Origin: Rhodospirillales bacterium 24-66-33
GTDB lineage: Bacteria; Pseudomonadota; Alphaproteobacteria; Reyranellales; Reyranellaceae
Direction of reading: 5' to 3'
DNA length: 64,000 bases
Assembly (NCBI GenBank): GCA_002281855.1
Contig: NCHQ01000010.1
Span: 100,637-164,636, forward strand
The first letter of the stretch is position 1. Every line of letters begins with the position of its first letter. This document shows positions 34,785-43,438 of the stretch, in pieces. The notes under the pieces were generated by a model. That model searched no databases. It was given only the letters and a program-made list of their open reading frames with translations, and was not told the DNA's origin. A program made the position numbers and the translations under genes.

Positions 34785-35150
34785 ATGGCTCAAGACATCG
34801 CCTACCAGTCAGCCGTCCGGCGCAGCGCCGTGCCCGTCTCGGAGGCAAGCCCGCTGCCGGTCGTGCTGACCAACCTGACGGGGACGGCGCTGGTGAAGTC
34901 GAGCGTCACCATGTCCGGTGCCTCGGCCGAGTTGGTTGCGGCCGACGCTACCCGGCGCATCGTCATCGTGAGCAGCACCAGGACCAACGCCGATGCGGCG
35001 ATCGATCCGACAGGAGGCACCTGCGCCCTGGACTCCGGCATACCCTTGTCGGGCGGCGACACGGTGCAGATCACGGGGAAAGAGGCGCAGAGCGCCATGA
35101 CCCAGTGCGGCGCCAGCGGCCAGAAGCTCACCGTATACATCGGGGCTTGA
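34785..35150 (+). CDS. Phage protein, beta-rich, unknown
   Basis: 121 residues starting MAQDIAYQSAVRRSAVPVSE, with a strand-rich middle (RRIVIVSSTRTNADAAID) and Gly/Thr-rich turns. Two Cys (about 79 and 107) are present. GAGGAG precedes the ATG. It may be a minor capsid decoration or head fibre component; the role is not readable from sequence. Confidence 0.6.
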   Translation: MAQDIAYQSAVRRSAVPVSEASPLPVVLTNLTGTALVKSSVTMSGASAELVAADATRRIVIVSSTRTNADAAIDPTGGTCALDSGIPLSGGDTVQITGKEAQSAMTQCGASGQKLTVYIGA

Positions 35151-35152
35151 GC

Positions 35153-35977
35153 ATGCCGATCACGGTTTTGAACAGGGTGCGGGGCGGCGGATCCCGCGCT
35201 TTCGACGCCGACGTTCTGTCCTGGCGTGACGCGATCGTCGCCAATGGCGGTTCGGTCTCCCTCGCGAGATTGATCGTCGTCGACCAGTTCGTGTTCAGCG
35301 AGAAAGCCGCAGGCAACTGGGCGCTGACCGACGACTATTTTGGCTTGTGGGCCGAGAATCCCGTCCAAGCGCTCACGTCGCTGAAACAGAGGCGGCTCGC
35401 GGTGGCGGTCAATTCGCCTGCCTTCACGCCTGACCGCGACTACACGTTCAATGGCGCCACGTCCTACATCGACACGGGCTTCGTCGCGAACAGCCATGCT
35501 GTCGTGATGGGAGTTAGCAATGTCCATATCGAGTCGTACGAGCGGACGAACGTCAGTGGAGTCACGACGGCGATTGGCGTCAATTCCGGGTCCGGACGCG
35601 CGCTTTCGCTCTATCCCCGCAATGGCAACGCCCTGCTTCCAGCTCCCAATATGGTCGGCGCCTACTATAGCCTCAACACTCCATATAGCAGCGTAGGCCT
35701 CTCCCAGGCGGGCCGCACCGGGGCAACCACTGGCGATATCTATTGTGCCAGAAATGGCGTGGACCTGGTGCAATCGCTGGCTCCAACGAACGTGGGCGCG
35801 GCGCTCCCCTTTCACAGCCTCTTTATCGGCGCCTCCAACAACAACGGGACCCCGGCGCAGTTCCGGGCGGCCTCGCTGGGCTTCGTCGCGTGCGGCGCCG
35901 CACTGGACGGAACACAGCGGCTCGCCCGCTTCAACAACGTCCAGGCGTGGGCCACATCCGTGGGAGCACAGGTCTGA
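35153..35977 (+). CDS. Phage virion protein with LamG-like fold
   Basis: 274 residues. DYTFNGATSYIDTGF, YSLNTPYSSVGL and a C-terminal FHSLFIGASNNNGTPAQFRA, then SLGFVACGAAL, follow the pattern of concanavalin/LamG-like virion proteins. The N-terminal 60 residues are helical and could anchor it to the particle. It may bind carbohydrate. It overlaps the next gene by one base. Confidence 0.65.
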   Translation: MPITVLNRVRGGGSRAFDADVLSWRDAIVANGGSVSLARLIVVDQFVFSEKAAGNWALTDDYFGLWAENPVQALTSLKQRRLAVAVNSPAFTPDRDYTFNGATSYIDTGFVANSHAVVMGVSNVHIESYERTNVSGVTTAIGVNSGSGRALSLYPRNGNALLPAPNMVGAYYSLNTPYSSVGLSQAGRTGATTGDIYCARNGVDLVQSLAPTNVGAALPFHSLFIGASNNNGTPAQFRAASLGFVACGAALDGTQRLARFNNVQAWATSVGAQV

Positions 35978-36213
35978 TGGAGACGTTCATCGTGCTGACG
36001 GCCGGCCAGGCCGACCATGTGCGCGGCCCATCGATCTCGACGCCGGCTGCCGCGTTGAACCCGATCGAGCGACAGGGCGGCGTCTTCCTACTGGGCAGCG
36101 ATGTTCTGGTCGATCCGGCACATGAGACGCACCGGGATTTCCTCCGGGTACTCCCGCTGCTCGAGGGCGGCGTTCCGTCGTTTCCCGGAACAACCGCAGG
36201 GGGCGGCGCATGA
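35977..36213 (+). CDS. Small phage protein, unknown
   Basis: 78 residues (METFIVLTAGQADHVRGPSI), beta-rich with a Gly-rich end. It sits between the LamG-like protein and the lysis genes. Its TGA overlaps the next ATG by four bases. No family is recognised. Confidence 0.6.
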   Translation: METFIVLTAGQADHVRGPSISTPAAALNPIERQGGVFLLGSDVLVDPAHETHRDFLRVLPLLEGGVPSFPGTTAGGGA

Positions 36214-36536
36214 GCAGCGACGCCCCCCCGGACGGCAGCGACGCCCGCGGCAAGGCCGGCTTCGGCGTACAGGCCTACCGCTGGCTGGTCGGCGGTGGCG
36301 TCGCTCTGCTCGTGCTGCTTTCGCAGCGCACGCTCTCGACCCTGGACGATACGACGGCCGCGGTTCGCAGCCTTCAGGCCCAGGTTGCCGCCATGCAGGG
36401 CGTGAGCGAGAGCCGGTTCACTGCCCATGGTCAGCGGCTCGACAGCCTGGATCGGCGCAACGACGCGCAGGACGTGAAGATCGATGGCCTGTGGCAGCGC
36501 CTGTGGTCGCCCGTTCCCTCGACGAGGACGCCATGA
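36210..36536 (+). CDS. Small membrane-anchored coiled-coil phage protein
   Basis: 108 residues. A single hydrophobic segment (about 25-41, WLVGGGVALLVLLSQ) is followed by a coiled-coil region (TLDDTTAAVRSLQAQVAAMQ, then RFTAHGQRLDSLDRR). The layout and place directly before the endolysin suggest an accessory lysis protein such as a spanin-type or holin-regulating component. This is inferred from position. Confidence 0.6.
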   Translation: MSSDAPPDGSDARGKAGFGVQAYRWLVGGGVALLVLLSQRTLSTLDDTTAAVRSLQAQVAAMQGVSESRFTAHGQRLDSLDRRNDAQDVKIDGLWQRLWSPVPSTRTP

Positions 36537-37009
36537 GTCATCCTGCAAACGCACTGCTGGTCACTTCACAGGCCGGGCTCACGCTGATCAAGGCTTCGGA
36601 AGGCCTGGAGAGCGAGGCCTATCCCGACCCCGGCAACCGGGAGACCGGAGAGCCCTGGACCATCGGTTACGGCCATACGCGCGGCGTGCGCCGGGGCGAT
36701 ACGTGCAGCGAAGAGCAGGCCACCGCCTGGCTGCGCGAGGACATCGGCGCGGCGGAGCGTGCCGTGCGGCACCTGGTCGAAGCGCCGCTGTCACAAGGGC
36801 AGTTCGATGCGCTGACGAGCTTCGTCTTCAACGTCGGACCGTTGGCCTTCGCCAGCTCGACCCTGCTGCGCCTGCTCAATGCGGGCGATGCCAGCGGCGC
36901 TGCCGAGCAGTTCAAGCGCTGGAACCGGGGTGCCGACGGGCCTCTGCCCGGCCTCGTGATCCGCCGCGCCACTGAACGCGCACTCTTCCTCTCGCAGGAG
37001 CCTGTCTGA
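36533..37009 (+). CDS. Endolysin, GH24 lysozyme
   Basis: 158 residues of T4/P21-type muramidase. The catalytic triad is readable as Glu23 (KASEGLESEAY), Asp32 (YPDPG) and Thr49 (IGYGHT). It cleaves peptidoglycan glycan strands at the end of the lytic cycle. There is no signal peptide, so it would depend on the holin in the next gene. It overlaps the preceding gene by four bases. Confidence 0.93.
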   Translation: MSHPANALLVTSQAGLTLIKASEGLESEAYPDPGNRETGEPWTIGYGHTRGVRRGDTCSEEQATAWLREDIGAAERAVRHLVEAPLSQGQFDALTSFVFNVGPLAFASSTLLRLLNAGDASGAAEQFKRWNRGADGPLPGLVIRRATERALFLSQEPV

Positions 37010-37551
37010 TGCCGTTCCTTCCCCTGCTGCTCGGCCTCGCGCCGACCGTCGCTTCTTGGATCATGGGGGACAAGACAGGTGCTGCCGTCTCGAAGGTCGC
37101 CGGCATCGCCCAGGAGATCCTGGGCGCGTCCGACGCTGTCGGCATCGAGCGTGCCATCGCGACCGATCCGGACCTCGCCCTGCAGTTCAGGATGGCGGTG
37201 ATCCAGGCCGAGGCCGATGCTCGTCGACAGGAGTTCGATACGCTGCAGGCAGAGCTCGCGGACGTGGCGAGCGCGCGCAGCCAGACCGTCGAGCTCGCGA
37301 AGGCGGGCTCGGCGATCGCCTGGGGTGCGGTCGTGGTCAGCCTGCTGGTCACGGCGGCGTTCATGGCCGCGCTCTGGTTCGTCGTGCGTCAGGAGATCCC
37401 GGCCGCCTCGCGCGAGATCGCCTACATCCTGCTGGGTACCCTGGGCGCCAAGTTCGGCGACATCGTCGCCTACTGGGTCGGATCGAGCTCGGGCTCGGCG
37501 CAGAAGTCGGCGGCGCTGGAGAAGGCCGTCGCCACAGGAGGAGGGCGCTAG
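37009..37551 (+). CDS. Putative holin
   Basis: 180 residues with an N-terminal hydrophobic segment (LPLLLGLAPTVASWIMG), a long amphipathic helix and two C-terminal membrane segments (IAWGAVVVSLLVTAAFMAAL and IAYILLGTLGAKFGDIVAYW). Size and organisation match the three-segment holin-like proteins next to GH24 endolysins. Its ATG overlaps the endolysin stop by one base. Confidence 0.8.
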   Translation: MPFLPLLLGLAPTVASWIMGDKTGAAVSKVAGIAQEILGASDAVGIERAIATDPDLALQFRMAVIQAEADARRQEFDTLQAELADVASARSQTVELAKAGSAIAWGAVVVSLLVTAAFMAALWFVVRQEIPAASREIAYILLGTLGAKFGDIVAYWVGSSSGSAQKSAALEKAVATGGGR

Positions 37552-38172
37552 ATGCCGGCCGACACCGACATCGGCAACATGGCGCTGAGCCGGCTCGGCA
37601 CGCGCGCCACCATCGCCGACCTCACCGAGAACAGCACCGAGGCCCGCCAGATCAATCTCTGGTACGCGACCGTGCGCGACGAGCTGCAGTCGCTGGTTGA
37701 CTGGAACTTCAATCGGGTGACCCAGGCGCTCGCCGCGTCGGGCACGCCGCCGGCGCGCTGGGCGTCCAGCTACGCCTATCCGTCGGACTGCCTGCGCATG
37801 CGGAGGCTGGAGTTCGGCGCCTCGACCTGGCTGTGGGGCGAGCCCGCCCGCGGCTTCGAGATTGCCTCGAACGGCAGCGCCACCTTCCTCTACTGCAACG
37901 AGGACCGGGTGACGGCGGTGTTCGCGCAGCGCGTGGTCGATCCGGCCCGCTTCACGCCCGGCTTTACCCTGGCCTTCGTCGACTGCCTCGCGGCCGCGAT
38001 CGCGCACGCCATTACGCAGAAGGCCGATCTCGCCGAGCGTCTGGCCCGGCGGGCCCAGGACAGGATCGAGCGCGCCGTGGCCGACAGTGCCAACGAGGGC
38101 TTGATTGCGGGCGACGCGGACCGGATGGTGCAGAGCGTCGCGGTGCGCGGCTTCGACGGGAGTGCGCCATGA
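37552..38172 (+). CDS. Tail adaptor (T7 gp11-like tail tubular protein A)
   Basis: 206 residues. DIGNMALSRLGTRATIADL, RDELQSLVDWNFNRVTQAL and PARWASSYAYPSDCLRM match gp11-like adaptors that join the portal to the tail nozzle. The C-terminal half is helical (LAERLARRAQDRIERAVADS). It starts directly after the holin stop and overlaps the nozzle gene by four bases. Confidence 0.87.
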   Translation: MPADTDIGNMALSRLGTRATIADLTENSTEARQINLWYATVRDELQSLVDWNFNRVTQALAASGTPPARWASSYAYPSDCLRMRRLEFGASTWLWGEPARGFEIASNGSATFLYCNEDRVTAVFAQRVVDPARFTPGFTLAFVDCLAAAIAHAITQKADLAERLARRAQDRIERAVADSANEGLIAGDADRMVQSVAVRGFDGSAP

Positions 38173-40655
38173 CCAGGCCCATCCTTCTGCCGAGCTTCGC
38201 CGCGGGCGAACTGTCGCCGGCGCTGCAGGGCCGGGTCGACCTCGCCAAGTACCAGGTGGGCCTCGCGACCTGTCTCAACTGGTTCGTCCATCCGTTCGGC
38301 GGGGTCAGTACCCGCGCCGGAACGGCCTTCGTGGGCGAGACCTGCGACGAGGGGGTGCGCAGTCGGCTAATCCCGTTCAGCTTCAACACGCAGCAGACCT
38401 ACGTACTGGAATTCAGCGACCGGAAGATGCGCGTCGTGAAGGAGGGCGGCTACGTGCTCGAGGCCGGGGTCGCCGTCGCCGGCATCACGCGTGCCAGCCC
38501 CGGCATCGTGACGACCGCCGCGCCTCACGGCCTGTCGAGCGGCGATGCGATCTGGCTGGACGGGATCGAGGGCATGCGCGAACTCAACCGCCGGCGCTTC
38601 ACGGTGACGGTGATGGGCGGCTCGACCTTTGCCCTCGGGAGCGACACGTCGGGCTATGGGAACTGGACTGAAGGCGGCACGGCGGCCCGCGTCTACACGA
38701 TCACGACGCCCTACCCTGAATCCGACCTGGCGCTGCTGAAATACGTGCAGAGCGCCGACACGATGACGCTGACGCACCCGTCGCATGCGCCGCGCAATCT
38801 CACGCGCACCGGCCATGCCGCCTGGTCCCTCGCCACGATCACCTACGCGCCGACCCAGCAGCCGCCGACGGGGTTGGTCTCCAGCGCGGCGGGGTCCGGC
38901 TTCGACTATGTCGTAACGGCGGTAGCTGAAGAGACCGGCGAAGAGAGCGTGGCCTCGTCATCCGTGAGCGCGACGACGCAGACGTCGAAGATCACCTGGA
39001 CGAATGCCGCCGGCGCGAACTCCTACAACGTCTACAAGGGCAAGAACGCTGTCTATGGCTTCATCGGCCGGGCAGGGGACGGCGCCACGGGCTTCACCGA
39101 TACGACGGTGGCGCCCGACACGTCCGACACGCCGCCGGAGGACAAGAACCCGTTCGACGCCGCCGACAAGTATCCCGGCTGCTCGACCTATCACGAGGGC
39201 CGGCAGTGGTACGCCCGAACCAACCAGAAGCCGCAGACGCTCTATTCGTCGGCCTCGGCGGCGTTCAACAACATGAACACCAGCTCGCCGTCGAAGGACA
39301 GCGACGCCATCACCCGCACCATCGCCAGCCGGGAGGTGAACGAGATTCGCCACCTGCTCAGCCTCAATGTGCTGCTGGTCTGGACCTCGGGGGCGGTGTG
39401 GAAGGCCTGGGCAGGCGCGCAGGCCGATGTGATGACGCCCGCCAATTGCGCGGTGAAGCCGCAGAGCTACGAGGGTGTCTCGGAAATCCCGCCGATCGCC
39501 ACCGAGAGTGCGGCTCTCTATGTGACCGCCTCCGCCAAGAAGGTGCGCGACGTCGCCTATGATTTCGGCTCCGACAGCTGGGCCGGTCGCAACGTGTCGA
39601 TTCTCGCCGGGCACCTGTTCGAGACGCACGGCCTCGAGGAGTGGGCCTATGCCCGGGATCCGCACGGCATCGTCTGGTGCGTGCGGTCCGACGGCGTGCT
39701 GCTGGCCTTCACCTACCTCAAGGAACACGACGTCTATGCTTGGTCGCGCCACGTCACCGACGGCCGGGTCGAAAGCGTCGCCGCCGTGCAGGAAGCCGAC
39801 GAGACGGTGCTTTACCTGTCGGTGAAGCGCACCGTTGGCGGCGAGACGAAACGCTTCGTCGAGCGCATGGCAAGCCGCGGCTTCAAGGACGTGCAAGCCG
39901 CCTGGTGCGTCGATAGCGGCATCCGTCATGACGGATGGAACGGCGAAGCGGGCCGCACGCTCGCGATCGCGGGGACAGGCTATGGCGCGGGCGAGGGCGT
40001 GACGCTCACGGCGACGGGACATGCGCCGTTCGGCGCCGCGTCGGTCGGCGCCAGCTACATCCTGCGCAACGGCCAGAACCAGGTGACCGTGACGGTCGTG
40101 TCGTACATCGATGCGAACCATGCCGGCGCTACGCTCGACATCGCGCCGCATGCCAGCCTGCAGGATCGCCCGACCGAGGATTGGGCGCTGGCCTCGCGCG
40201 CGTTGGGCGGCCTCTGGCACCTCGAGGGACGCGAGCTCGCGGTGCTGGCCGATGGATCGGTGCAACCCAATGCAACCGTGAACAACGGCACGATCCTCCT
40301 GCCGCGGGCATCGGGCGCGATCCTCGCGGGCCTTCCTTACGTGTGCGACCTCGAAACGCTGGGCCTCGAAGCCGGGCCGCCGACGCTGCAGGGGCGGCAG
40401 AAGGTGGTGAACGAGGTCGTGCTGAGGGTCAAGGACACGCGCGGCCTCAGCGCCGGGCCGACGGCCGATCGCCTGGTCGACGTGAAAGAACGCAGCAGCG
40501 AGCAGCAGGGCTTCCCCACGATGCTGACGACCGGCGATGAGCACGTGCTGATCGATCCGGCGTGGAATGCCGCCGGTCGAGTGTTCGTGCGCCAGGCCCA
40601 CCCGCTGCCCGCGACGGTGCTCGCCATCATCCCCCGCCTCGAAACTGGAGCCTGA
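38169..40655 (+). CDS. Tail nozzle (T7 gp12-like tail tubular protein B)
   Basis: 828 residues. The N-terminal LPSFAAGELSPALQGRVDLA and NWFVHPFGGVSTRAGTAFVG are the nozzle family start. A Ser/Thr-rich, fibronectin-like insertion is present around 240-310 (TGLVSSAAGSGFDYVVTAV). The beta-propeller-like core continues with WKAWAGAQADVMTPANC and HDVYAWSRHVTDG. It forms the end of the short tail through which DNA passes. Confidence 0.9.
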   Translation: MTRPILLPSFAAGELSPALQGRVDLAKYQVGLATCLNWFVHPFGGVSTRAGTAFVGETCDEGVRSRLIPFSFNTQQTYVLEFSDRKMRVVKEGGYVLEAGVAVAGITRASPGIVTTAAPHGLSSGDAIWLDGIEGMRELNRRRFTVTVMGGSTFALGSDTSGYGNWTEGGTAARVYTITTPYPESDLALLKYVQSADTMTLTHPSHAPRNLTRTGHAAWSLATITYAPTQQPPTGLVSSAAGSGFDYVVTAVAEETGEESVASSSVSATTQTSKITWTNAAGANSYNVYKGKNAVYGFIGRAGDGATGFTDTTVAPDTSDTPPEDKNPFDAADKYPGCSTYHEGRQWYARTNQKPQTLYSSASAAFNNMNTSSPSKDSDAITRTIASREVNEIRHLLSLNVLLVWTSGAVWKAWAGAQADVMTPANCAVKPQSYEGVSEIPPIATESAALYVTASAKKVRDVAYDFGSDSWAGRNVSILAGHLFETHGLEEWAYARDPHGIVWCVRSDGVLLAFTYLKEHDVYAWSRHVTDGRVESVAAVQEADETVLYLSVKRTVGGETKRFVERMASRGFKDVQAAWCVDSGIRHDGWNGEAGRTLAIAGTGYGAGEGVTLTATGHAPFGAASVGASYILRNGQNQVTVTVVSYIDANHAGATLDIAPHASLQDRPTEDWALASRALGGLWHLEGRELAVLADGSVQPNATVNNGTILLPRASGAILAGLPYVCDLETLGLEAGPPTLQGRQKVVNEVVLRVKDTRGLSAGPTADRLVDVKERSSEQQGFPTMLTTGDEHVLIDPAWNAAGRVFVRQAHPLPATVLAIIPRLETGA

Positions 40656-40658
40656 GCC

Positions 40659-42080
40659 ATGGCCCTCACGAACACCGACCGCAAGGTGACCCATGCCGGC
40701 AACGGCAGCGCCACGGTCTTTCCCTACGGCTTCCCCGTCCTCAACGACGCGCATCTCTCAGTGATCATCACCGACGCTGCGGGCGTCGAGACGACGCTAT
40801 CGTCATCGCTCTATGCCGCCGCGGGAATCGGCAGCCTGGGCGGTGGGTCCGTGACCTATCCGCTCGCAGGCGCAGCTCTCGCGGTTGGCACGAAGCTCAC
40901 CATCGTGCGCACGGTGCCCTATACGCAGACGACGGTGCTCTCCAACCAGGGCGGTTATTACCCCGAGGTGGTGGAGCGCCGCTTCGACGAGATCTACATG
41001 GCGATGCAGCAGCTTGCCGAGATCGTCGGCCGCACGATCGTGAGCAGCATCAGCGATCCCGCCACGGAGCAGAGCAACTACACACTGATCCAGTCGCTGC
41101 AGGCGTTCCGCGGCGGCATCGACAAGCTGACCACGCCGGGCGATCTGCTGACCCGCGATGCCGGCGGCTACAGGCGCCTGCCGCGCGGCACGTCGGGACA
41201 GTTCCTGGGTATCAGCGGCGCCGACGCGACCTGGCAGACACCGGCCTACCCGGCCTTCTCGGGACGTCGCCAGACGATGAGCGCGGGGCCCGTGACTGCG
41301 ACCGGCCTGGCCAACTTCCTGCCCGCCACGACGACTGGCACGCTCACCCTGCAGACCTCCAACGTCTCGCCGACCTATCCGCTGGTGGCGACGGCGGCGG
41401 CCGGCTGGTCGAATGCGTCAGGCGCCCCGGTCGATGTGATCGGTGTCACCACCGGTCCGCTCACCTGGACGGGCCTCGTCGCCAATCGTCCCGCCGCGAC
41501 GCCGAACTTCCTCTATGTGACCGTTTCGGGCAGCGGCCTGGCGACCGGCAACACGCTCCTGCCGCCGATCTACCAGTTCGGCGGCATGCCCGCCGTCACC
41601 AGCGGCCAGTTCACCTTCAACATCGCCGAAATGCGCGGCTATCTCGGCAACGGCACGAGCGCCCCGCAGGTGAATCTAGTAATGGTGGGAGAGGCGGCGA
41701 CTGACAGCACGGGCGTCACCAGCGCGGTCGGGTACGCCTACAATGCTCGGTACGAGTCAGCCTATTCAGCAACTCTGCCCGCGGCGAACACCTCGACGCC
41801 AAAGAATCACTACCTCGGGCTCGTTCCGCAGATTAGTGACTTCCGGGCACAGTGTACGTCAGCGGATGCAGGATACGCTGTCGGAGATGAAATCGGTGGC
41901 GGCTCGCTATGGACCGACGACGGCGCTGTCAACACGGCACTCACGTTTCGAGCGAGCCGAAACGACATGGGTGTAATTGTGAGCACTAATGTCGTTGTCT
42001 TGCACAAGACCACCGGCGCACGCACGCTCTTGGTTCGCAATCGCTGGCAATGGCGCCAGATCGCGGAACGCGGTTGGTGA
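40659..42080 (+). CDS. Tail fibre protein
   Basis: 473 residues. The N-terminal domain (NTDRKVTHAGNGSATVFPYG, then LTIVRTVPYTQTTVLSNQGG) is the particle-binding module shared with T7-type fibres. A short helix and collagen-like stretches lead to a beta-rich C-terminal domain ending RNRWQWRQIAERGW. The last roughly 350 bases are visibly richer in A/T than the neighbouring genes. This is typical of exchanged host-recognition tips. Confidence 0.85.
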   Translation: MALTNTDRKVTHAGNGSATVFPYGFPVLNDAHLSVIITDAAGVETTLSSSLYAAAGIGSLGGGSVTYPLAGAALAVGTKLTIVRTVPYTQTTVLSNQGGYYPEVVERRFDEIYMAMQQLAEIVGRTIVSSISDPATEQSNYTLIQSLQAFRGGIDKLTTPGDLLTRDAGGYRRLPRGTSGQFLGISGADATWQTPAYPAFSGRRQTMSAGPVTATGLANFLPATTTGTLTLQTSNVSPTYPLVATAAAGWSNASGAPVDVIGVTTGPLTWTGLVANRPAATPNFLYVTVSGSGLATGNTLLPPIYQFGGMPAVTSGQFTFNIAEMRGYLGNGTSAPQVNLVMVGEAATDSTGVTSAVGYAYNARYESAYSATLPAANTSTPKNHYLGLVPQISDFRAQCTSADAGYAVGDEIGGGSLWTDDGAVNTALTFRASRNDMGVIVSTNVVVLHKTTGARTLLVRNRWQWRQIAERGW

Positions 42081-42547
42081 TCATCCTGTTGCCCGCCCGT
42101 GACGTCGATGCGCGCGAACTGGCGCCGGTGCTGCGCGAGGAGGATCGGGCGGAAGTGCTGGCCCTGCTTGGGCCCGTCCATCCGGTCGAAGGACCGTGCG
42201 ACAGCCTTCTCCAAAGTCTCGCCTCCGCGCGTGAGGCGTGGACGGCGCGCGATATCAGAGGTCGAATCATCTGCATGACAGGTGTATCGCAGATGAGCCT
42301 GATCGGCTCGACGGGGGTGCCGTGGCTTCTTGGCTCAGATCTCGTGACCGCGTATCGGCGAGTGTTCCTGGTCGAGAGCCGTCGTATGGTCGCGCACTGG
42401 CTCACACTCTTCGAAGCGCTGCAAAACGTCGTCGATGCGCGGTACGCGGCGGCACTCCGCTGGATGCGCTGGCTCGGCTTCGAAATTGGCCCGCCCTTCG
42501 CGCTGGCGCACGGGCTGTTCCGCCGCGTGTCCAAGGAGGCGACATGA
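42077..42547 (+). CDS. T7 gp13-like / DUF2833 phage protein
   Basis: 156 residues from a GTG that overlaps the fibre stop (GTGA). ARDVDARELAPVLREEDRAE, SLASAREAWTA, GVPWLLGSD and NVVDARYAAALRWMRWLGFE follow the GNAT-related fold of gp13-type proteins involved in T7 virion assembly. The C-terminal helix is basic. An ATG at 42050 is an alternative start but overlaps the fibre gene by 31 bases. Confidence 0.8.
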   Translation: MIILLPARDVDARELAPVLREEDRAEVLALLGPVHPVEGPCDSLLQSLASAREAWTARDIRGRIICMTGVSQMSLIGSTGVPWLLGSDLVTAYRRVFLVESRRMVAHWLTLFEALQNVVDARYAAALRWMRWLGFEIGPPFALAHGLFRRVSKEAT

Positions 42548-42999
42548 ACGTGCAGATGAGCACTGTCGCCGAATTGGAGCGTGACCCGGGCCTCGCGGTC
42601 CTGCTGGTCGAGTATGCCGCCGAGTCGTCGATCGCGGGCATGCCGCCGCCCGCAGCCAGGATGGAGAGCTACCGCGAACTCGAGGCGCGCGGGCTGCTGA
42701 AGGTGCTGAGTGCCACTCGCGACGGACACCTTATCGGCTTCCTCACCCTGCTGGCGCCGGTGCTGCCGCACTATGGCGTGGCCGTAGCCGTCAGCGAGAG
42801 CTTTTTTGTCGCCCGTGTCCATCGCGGCACCGGCGCCGGGCTGAAGCTCTTGCGGGCGGCAGAGGTGCTGGCACGCCGCCTGGGCTCTCCCGGCCTCCTG
42901 GTCAGTGCGCCGTTCGGAGGCGATCTCTTCAAGGTGCTGCCGCGCGTCGGCTATGCCGAGACCAACCGCGTCTTTTTTAAGAAGGTGAGCGATGACTGA
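42544..42999 (+). CDS. GNAT-like phage protein
   Basis: 151 residues. SFFVARVHRGTGAGLKLLRAAEVLARRLG is a near-canonical acetyl-CoA-binding motif region of the GNAT fold, and YAETNRVFFKKV closes it. Similar proteins follow gp13 in related phages. It could acetylate a host or phage target, or act only in assembly. It overlaps both neighbours by 4 and 8 bases. Confidence 0.7.
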   Translation: MNVQMSTVAELERDPGLAVLLVEYAAESSIAGMPPPAARMESYRELEARGLLKVLSATRDGHLIGFLTLLAPVLPHYGVAVAVSESFFVARVHRGTGAGLKLLRAAEVLARRLGSPGLLVSAPFGGDLFKVLPRVGYAETNRVFFKKVSDD

Positions 43000-43438
43000 C
43001 CTCGCACCGTCGCGCGTCCATATCGTGCCCATGAGCCCGGCTGCGATCGACAGAGTGCGGCAGCTCGAGAGCTTTGCATTGGCATTGCCGCAGGTCTCCA
43101 TCGGAACGGACCACGTCTTTCATGCCGGCGTCTACGCGCGCACGATAAAGGTGCCGGCGGGAGTCATGATCACCGGCGTGCTGATCAAGATTCCGACGCT
43201 GCTGATCGTGCAGGGCGACGCAATCGTGCATGTCGAGGACGGCCCCCTCGAACTGCGCGGATATAATGTCCTGCCGGCCGGTGCGGGCCGGAAGCAGGCC
43301 TTCGTGGCACTGACCGACACCCAGCTCACGATGATCTTCGCGACCGATGCGCTCGACGTCGATACCGCCGAGCGGGCCTTCACGGACGAACTCGACAAAC
43401 TCATGACACGCAGGGAGAGAGCAACATGTCAGGCATGA
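42992..43438 (+). CDS. Cupin-like phage protein
   Basis: 148 residues with a double-stranded beta-helix pattern: HVFHAGVYARTIKVPAGVMI, then GVLIKIPTLLIVQGDAIV and GYNVLPAGAGRKQAFVAL. Only part of the metal-binding His set is visible. Such small cupins occur among late genes of related phages with unknown role. It overlaps the next gene by 13 bases. Confidence 0.65.
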   Translation: MTDLAPSRVHIVPMSPAAIDRVRQLESFALALPQVSIGTDHVFHAGVYARTIKVPAGVMITGVLIKIPTLLIVQGDAIVHVEDGPLELRGYNVLPAGAGRKQAFVALTDTQLTMIFATDALDVDTAERAFTDELDKLMTRRERATCQA

